Below are positions 59,982 to 64,000 of a DNA stretch of 64,000 nucleotides, piece after piece. The DNA lies in contig QMIT01000013.1 in the NCBI GenBank assembly GCA_024434115.1, positions 62,001-126,000 of the forward strand, given 5' to 3'. The stretch's first letter is position 1. Every line of letters begins with the position of its first letter. The translations under genes were made by a program, and so were the position numbers. The notes below the pieces were generated by a model that made no database searches, was not told where the DNA came from, and saw only the letters and a program-made list of their open reading frames with translations. The DNA comes from Chloroflexota bacterium. Lineage in GTDB: Bacteria; Chloroflexota; Anaerolineae; Aggregatilineales; J027.

Positions 59982-60008
59982 ATGACCACATTGAGTACAG
60001 ATTGTTGA

Positions 60009-61565
60009 CTACCCGCCGACCTGCAAAATCGCAAACCCGGCTGGTTCAATGGTGAATTCAGCACCCTCAAGGCTGAATTTCTCACTCAAGATTACGCTTG
60101 CACTTGAAATGTCTGAGAAGGAACTGGTGACCGGGGCGTCGCTGAAATTAATCACAACCACGTTGTAATTGCCTGAATCCACGTCCCCCAGTGCCAGTGT
60201 ATAGAGATCATCCTCGCCTGCCGTAAGATCAACTTTGGTGGCAAGGTTGGATTGTAGAGAAGGAGTTGAATTGCGGATTTGGGTCAGCGTGCGATAGAAA
60301 TTCAGTAAAGAGGCCGGGTCGCTGTCTTGCTCCTCGACACTGATTAGGTCGTCGGGTTCATTATAACCGTTGGTAGGTGCAAACCATGTTGGCAGCCCCT
60401 CACCGGATTCACTGGTATACCAATCCATCGGCTCACGGCGGTACTCGTCCCAATAGGGCGCACCGGTGCCTTTGCTGCCGAACATGCCGATTTCTTCACC
60501 ATAATAAATCATAGGCGTTCCGGGGGCGGTCATCAACAACACGGCGGCGGCACGGGCACGCTCAAAATCACCTTCGACTTCGCTCATGACACGGTTGGTG
60601 TCGTGATTATTGATGAATTTGACCAAATGTGCTCCTTCTGGGAAGAGTTTGGTGGAGGCCAGCATTGCTGTTTCTACTAAGTTAGTGGAGGAAACCCCGG
60701 TCAGCGCATTATCCCCATTCGCATTGTTATCCACTTCAACTGCGTGGTAGGTGGGGAAGTCAAAGACGGCGTTGAACGCATCCCCTTCCAGATAGGGTCG
60801 CAATTCCGACGCGGTACGCAGCCATGCCTCCCCTAACAATAGGGCATCCGGGTTGACTTTTTCAATTGCCGTCCGTACTTCGACCCAGAAATTTAAGGGT
60901 GGGCCGACGGCCACATCACAGCGCAAACCGTCAAACCCATCGGAGAGGTCGCCATCATCATTTGGGTCAAGCCAATAGGTAGCAATATCTATCATATAGT
61001 TGCGTGCAAAACGGCTGTTATAGTTGATGAGGGGCATCGAATCGAGGCCAGCAAAACCGCGATAGTCGGTTTGGGCATCATTTGTCCAGCTATAGAAATT
61101 GCCTTGTGCGACCTCTGGATGACCAAATCGCTCCAAGAACATAGGATGCTGATTTGACGTATGATTGGCGATGTAATCCATAATGATATACATGCCCCGT
61201 TCATGCACGGCTTGAATGAGGGCCAATAGGTCGTCTTTCGTCCCAAAATCGGGATTGACCCCATAATAATCCGTCACGTCGTAACCATGATAGCTGGGAC
61301 TGGGGTGGATGGGCGAGAGCCAGATGATATTCGCGCCGAGGCTTTGAATATAATCCAATTTCTCTTGAACACCTTTTAGATCACCGATGCCGTCGTCATC
61401 CGAATCGTAAAAACTGCGCACAAACACTTGATACATAATGCCATCGCCAAACCACTGAGCGCCAAAGAGGTCATCTTGGGCTTGGGTGGGGTGTGATGGG
61501 GCACTCAGCGTAAAGACTGAAATGAGTAGTGCAATGCAAAGGATACTACTGAGCAAATGTCGCAT
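60009..61565 (-). CDS. Secreted GH13 alpha-amylase
   Basis: Exported alpha-amylase-family glucosidase, 518 residues. The signal peptide ends near PTQAQ. The four conserved regions are seen: region I IIMDYIANHTS, region II GLRCDVAVG (nucleophile Asp), region III ALLLGEAW (acid Glu), region IV FINNHDTNR (Asp). The C-terminal beta domain ends in FTIEPAGFAILQVGG. The ATG follows the tandem TTAGGATAG sequence, which may serve as ribosome binding site. Convergent with the binding-lipoprotein gene. Likely attacks extracellular alpha-1,4 glucans. Confidence 0.95.
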   Translation of the reverse strand: MRHLLSSILCIALLISVFTLSAPSHPTQAQDDLFGAQWFGDGIMYQVFVRSFYDSDDDGIGDLKGVQEKLDYIQSLGANIIWLSPIHPSPSYHGYDVTDYYGVNPDFGTKDDLLALIQAVHERGMYIIMDYIANHTSNQHPMFLERFGHPEVAQGNFYSWTNDAQTDYRGFAGLDSMPLINYNSRFARNYMIDIATYWLDPNDDGDLSDGFDGLRCDVAVGPPLNFWVEVRTAIEKVNPDALLLGEAWLRTASELRPYLEGDAFNAVFDFPTYHAVEVDNNANGDNALTGVSSTNLVETAMLASTKLFPEGAHLVKFINNHDTNRVMSEVEGDFERARAAAVLLMTAPGTPMIYYGEEIGMFGSKGTGAPYWDEYRREPMDWYTSESGEGLPTWFAPTNGYNEPDDLISVEEQDSDPASLLNFYRTLTQIRNSTPSLQSNLATKVDLTAGEDDLYTLALGDVDSGNYNVVVINFSDAPVTSSFSDISSASVILSEKFSLEGAEFTIEPAGFAILQVGG

Positions 61566-61569
61566 AAGC

Positions 61570-61587
61570 CTATCCTAACTATCCTAA
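61570..61587. repeat. Tandem 9-bp repeat in the alpha-amylase leader
   Basis: Two perfect copies of ctatcctaa (61570-61578 and 61579-61587). Read on the gene's strand it is TTAGGATAG twice, ending 4 bases before the ATG of the alpha-amylase gene. Each copy holds an AGGA that could act as ribosome binding site. Confidence 0.6.
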
Positions 61588-61602
61588 GTGAGAATGGCTC
61601 CG

Positions 61603-61608
61603 ACTATA
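61603..61608 (-). promoter_or_regulatory. Possible -10 box of the alpha-amylase gene
   Basis: TATAGT on the minus strand, 37 bases before the ATG. No convincing -35 box 17 bases upstream. Weak evidence. Confidence 0.3.
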
Positions 61609-61662
61609 CCACGAAAATGGGCGGGAGAGGGGTAATCTTGTGCCCCCTCCGATTGATCGGGT

Positions 61663-62025
61663 CTATATGATGGTATGGCGTTTAGCGCGTTGTATCGTTG
61701 GCAGTTTGCGGCTGGCAAAGAAAGCCATAGCGATTACTCCACCAACAATGGTGATAAGCGTCAGGGTCGAGAAAACACCCCATAAGCCAACCCACCTGTC
61801 ATGATCCTTGTTGTAATTGCCATAATAGCGTGGGCGTGCTGGCTCGACTGGGGCTTCTGGTGCAACGGCATCTCCAATTGGGGCCTTAATTTCAAAATCA
61901 TCTGACCCTTCATCCCACGAGCCGCTGTCGTCACTGGCAATGGCGGCGAATCCTGAACATACACACATGCACGCAAATACCGCGCCGACCATGATTAAGC
62001 ATAATGCAACTGGTTTTTTCATCAT
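61663..62025 (-). CDS. Small membrane protein, 120 aa
   Basis: Unrecognised. An N-terminal hydrophobic stretch with several Cys (VGAVFACMCVCSG) may be a signal or lipoprotein-like anchor. An acidic exposed middle (DDSGSWDEGSDDFEIKAPIG) follows, then Pro/Ala-rich residues, then a second clear helix near the C-terminus (WGVFSTLTLITIVGGVIAMA) and a basic tail (SRKLPTIQRAKRH). The first of two adjacent ATG codons is used, with GGGAG upstream. Its role is unknown; it stands alone upstream of the amylase. Confidence 0.65.
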   Translation of the reverse strand: MMKKPVALCLIMVGAVFACMCVCSGFAAIASDDSGSWDEGSDDFEIKAPIGDAVAPEAPVEPARPRYYGNYNKDHDRWVGLWGVFSTLTLITIVGGVIAMAFFASRKLPTIQRAKRHTII

Positions 62026-62159
62026 CCACTACTCCCAATAGCTGGTTGGTGCTGCTAAACTCTATACGCGGTATTGCCAACTCGGTTGCAGATGGATTTT
62101 GGGGTCAACGCATTAGAATATAAGTTCTATAAATCTACATTATATAAATGATATGTGTA

Positions 62160-62183
62160 AATCCGTAACCATGGTTACGGATT
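62160..62183. promoter_or_regulatory. Perfect 24-bp palindrome, unassigned operator
   Basis: The sequence aatccgtaacca and its exact complement form an uninterrupted 24-bp palindrome with no loop. It lies between a small membrane-protein gene (135 bp away, divergent) and the tRNA-Thr promoter (about 60 bp away), in AT-rich surroundings. The length and perfection suggest a dimeric regulator's site. No regulator gene is adjacent in the window. Confidence 0.6.
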
Positions 62184-62242
62184 CAAATTCGGCGCATATA
62201 ATTCAGAGCCATGCAGAATAGGTTTTACGCCCAAAGTCGGAC

Positions 62243-62271
62243 TTGATTCAGATGGGGGCAAATGCTACAAT
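62243..62271 (+). promoter_or_regulatory. Promoter of the tRNA-Thr / T-box / valS transcript
   Basis: TTGATT at 62243-62248 and TACAAT at 62266-62271, separated by exactly 17 bases, 14 bases before the tRNA. It is the only convincing promoter before the T-box leader. Confidence 0.72.
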
Positions 62272-62285
62272 GACTAATATCGAGT

Positions 62286-62357
62286 GCCGTTGTAGCTCAA
62301 TGGCAGAGCATTCGCTTCGTAAGCGAGAGGTTATGGGTTCAACTCCCATCAACGGCT
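62286..62357 (+). tRNA. trnT: tRNA-Thr (anticodon CGT)
   Basis: A 72-nt cloverleaf: acceptor gccgttg pairs with caacggc, D arm gctc...gagc, anticodon loop ttcgtaa with CGT (reads ACG), T arm atggg-ttcaact-cccat. No CCA is encoded: the sequence after the discriminator T is taa. It lies only about 17 bp before the T-box stem I. Confidence 0.93.
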
Positions 62358-62374
62358 TAACAACATACTCTACT

Positions 62375-62626
62375 GCGATGATGGCGAGGAGTAGGTGGAT
62401 TGAGATGTGCAGAGAGGGTTATGATTGGTGCAAGTAACCCCATCATCACCGCCGAAGGTCGCGCCAGAGCAGATGCCCTGAAAGATTGAGTAAGGGTATC
62501 CGGGTTTGCCCGTTACAGCTTTAATGAGTGCCCTACCTGTTGAACTAAGGGTAGGGAACTAAGGTGGTACCGCGAAAGTAACAGCCCTTTCGTCCTTTAG
62601 CAATATTGTGACGGAGGGGCTTTTTG
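62375..62626 (+). promoter_or_regulatory. T-box riboswitch with valine specifier
   Basis: A T-box leader that senses uncharged tRNA. Stem I has the AGUA motif (62390-62393) opposite GAA (62454-62456), the loop-E pair that frames the specifier. After GAA-G comes GTC (62458-62460), a valine codon, followed by a purine as usual. The distal part has AGAGAGG...GGTGCAAG. The T-box sequence GGTGGTACCGCG is at 62563-62574. A terminator with 12-bp arms (62583-62594 with 62610-62621, two G-U pairs) and a T tract completes it. It precedes a methyltransferase gene and then valS. Start coordinate is approximate. Confidence 0.93.
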
Positions 62627-62701
62627 TTTGGATTTGGCGCGATTGTTCGGTAAGGTAATGGAGATCAGGTACGGATGTTTCGAGCGATAAGCAGGACAGC
62701 C

Positions 62702-63469
62702 ATGAAACAAGATAACTGGCAGCCCGCCAACACGATTGAGGTTGACCTCTGGTACAGCGATTGGGACGCCCAACTAGATCGTGAGGGGATGCAAATTCGG
62801 CGCTGGATGCGGGATCGGAATGTGACCTCAGTCTTGGATGCCTCGTGTGGGCCGGGAACCTATGCCGTTGCGTTGGCCCAACAGGGTTTCCAAGTCACTG
62901 CTGCCGATGGACGCACCCGTTTATTGGAGCAGGCCCGTGTCAATGCCCACCACTACAATCTGGCGCGTAAGATCAAATTTGTTGAGGCGGGTTTTCTGGA
63001 ACTGCCACAAAAAGTCGGCGGGGAGGGTCAATTTGACGCTGTATTGACCAAAGGCAATGCTGTGCCCCGCCTGATTTCGGATGAAGATATTGCGGCGACG
63101 TTGGCGAATTTTCATCAACTGCTGCGCCCCGGTGGTACGGTCATGATTGGGATGCAAGATTTTGAGCCATTTGTCGAAGACCGTCCGCGTTTTATACCGA
63201 TTGGGGTGGAAGATGACGACGAAGAAGCCCCACAGCAGGTCAAATTCCAAGTCTGGGATTGGGAAGATGGCCCGCCGCTCATGGTCAAGATTAATCATTT
63301 TCTCGTTACTGGACGCGGTATGGATTACCTGACCTATAAACGCGAGGAACGCTGTCGGGCGATTACGGCGGTAGAGATGCAAGTCGGTTTGCTCGAAGCG
63401 GGTTTTGAAAAGATTGAGATTATTCGTGACCGCCTTGAAGTGGTCATGATTGCCACCAAACCACACTAG
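62702..63469 (+). CDS. Class I SAM-dependent methyltransferase
   Basis: Predicted methyltransferase of 255 residues with a Rossmann core. Motif I is VTSVLDASCGPGTYAVALAQ, followed by FQVTAADGRTRLLEQARVNA (motif II acid), an FDAVLTKGNAVPRL catalytic-loop region, and LRPGGTVMIGMQDFEPFVED later. The substrate is unknown. I placed the start at ATG 62702, five bases after AGGA; a farther ATG at 62675 gives nine odd residues. It lies between a valine T-box and valS, 169 bp before valS, so its expression is probably controlled by tRNA-Val charging. Confidence 0.88.
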   Translation: MKQDNWQPANTIEVDLWYSDWDAQLDREGMQIRRWMRDRNVTSVLDASCGPGTYAVALAQQGFQVTAADGRTRLLEQARVNAHHYNLARKIKFVEAGFLELPQKVGGEGQFDAVLTKGNAVPRLISDEDIAATLANFHQLLRPGGTVMIGMQDFEPFVEDRPRFIPIGVEDDDEEAPQQVKFQVWDWEDGPPLMVKINHFLVTGRGMDYLTYKREERCRAITAVEMQVGLLEAGFEKIEIIRDRLEVVMIATKPH

Positions 63470-63638
63470 ACCTCAGCCTTGAAAGGGGGTGATGGTGCAT
63501 GTCACTTGTAGGAAAACCTAGCGATGACCCTGCGGTAGTTCGTTTAAGCCGATTTGATCGGGGTAGGGCGCTGTTGAATTGGCATGGCCTTGCCCCACTG
63601 AGCAAAGCAATTCTCTAACACTGAGGGATAGAAAACCA

Positions 63639-64000
63639 ATGACCGAAAAACTAACCAAGAATTTCAATTTTCAGGAGGCCGAGAGCCGCCTGTATAACTG
63701 GTGGCGGCAGTCCGGCTACTTTAAGCCCGAAGTCGCCCCCAAAGATGCCGAGCCGTATGTCATCAGTATGCCGCCACCAAACGTGACCGGGGCGCTGCAT
63801 AACGGCCATGCCATGTTTGTCAGCCTAGAAGACATGATGATTCGTCATGCCCGGATGAAGGGCCGCGCCGCGCTGTGGGTGCCGGGGGCCGATCATGCGG
63901 GGATTGCCACACAGTTGCAGGTCGAAAAGATGCTGCGGGATGAGGGCAAAAGCCGCGAAGAAGTGGGCCGCGAAGAATTTCTGTACCGCACATGGGAATG
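63639..64000 (+). CDS. valS: Valyl-tRNA synthetase, N-terminal part (cut by window end)
   Basis: The first 120 codons are present; the frame is open to the window's end. The sequence begins MTEKLTKNFNFQEAESRLYN and contains PPPNVTGALHNGHAMF, the HIGH-type ATP-binding motif of valine, leucine and isoleucine enzymes. The next part (WVPGADHAGIATQLQVEKML) is the valine-enzyme signature. Full-length enzymes have about 880 residues. No ribosome binding site stands out clearly (GAGGG is 15 bases upstream). The valine specifier of the upstream T-box agrees with this identity. Confidence 0.95.
   Translation, partial: MTEKLTKNFNFQEAESRLYNWWRQSGYFKPEVAPKDAEPYVISMPPPNVTGALHNGHAMFVSLEDMMIRHARMKGRAALWVPGADHAGIATQLQVEKMLRDEGKSREEVGREEFLYRTWE

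Noticed and set aside
63470..63638. A second T-box directly before valS
   Set aside because: No T-box sequence, specifier loop or terminator stem is visible there.

Overview
The window is a contiguous piece of a bacterial chromosome with ordinary gene density and no rRNA operon, prophage, insertion sequence or CRISPR array that I can see. The gene style suggests a Chloroflexota (Anaerolineae-like) bacterium. It has Pro/Thr-rich linkers in secreted proteins, including one inside SecD, many extracellular glycosidase-like proteins, several soluble GAF/PAS/cNMP histidine kinases without adjacent regulators, and frequent GTG/TTG starts. This assignment is inference; no marker gene here proves it.

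Layout. 1-1.3 kb: end of a DUF2254 membrane protein gene. 1.4-10.0 kb: a sugar-uptake and glycosidase operon read leftwards (solute-binding protein, two permeases, GH31, GH99-like). It is divergent from a LacI-type regulator that carries two tandem HTH units, with a perfect 20-bp palindrome between them. 10.2-15.0 kb: a redox cassette (188-aa unknown, old-yellow-enzyme homologue, membrane-fused GMC oxidoreductase). 15.0-15.6 kb: no large gene, but a candidate 38-aa membrane peptide with its own hairpin. 15.6-20 kb: two small proteins, a GAF histidine kinase translationally coupled to a sirtuin, and a REC-MinD/CpaE-like protein. 20.2-22.9 kb: GNAT-like protein, GT4 glycosyltransferase and a small unknown. 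23.1-30.2 kb: glycosidase-like barrel, 794-aa unknown, purB and a secreted duplicated-domain protein. 30.3-33.8 kb: mutL and a GAF-PAS kinase. 34-39.3 kb: DUF5060-type glycosidase, HtrA protease and LysM glycosidase. 39.5-43.5 kb: ParB/SerK-like protein, esterase and four small proteins. 43.6-50.2 kb: polyprenyl synthase, OsmC, purH, secF, secD and yajC. 50.3-54.7 kb: NERD-like protein, GT39 and an SPFH protein with a partner. 54.9-58.6 kb: class II aldolase, small unknown, Nudix and cNMP-kinase. 58.7-62 kb: binding lipoprotein, alpha-amylase and a small membrane protein. 62.1-64 kb: 24-bp palindrome, tRNA-Thr, valine T-box, methyltransferase and the start of valS.

How it fits together. The cell appears to degrade extracellular glycans with secreted and cytoplasmic glycosidases, and to import the products by ABC transport under LacI control. 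Housekeeping genes (purB, purH, mutL, secDF-yajC, polyprenyl synthase, valS) are scattered between these loci.

The most notable items are these: the tandem-HTH regulator and its palindrome; the GMC oxidoreductase fused to an internally duplicated 8-TM domain; the tRNA-Thr / valine T-box / methyltransferase / valS arrangement; the 794-aa unknown overlapping purB; and the isolated 24-bp palindrome. Many start codons were moved from the longest possible one to the one with a ribosome binding site; each such case is stated.
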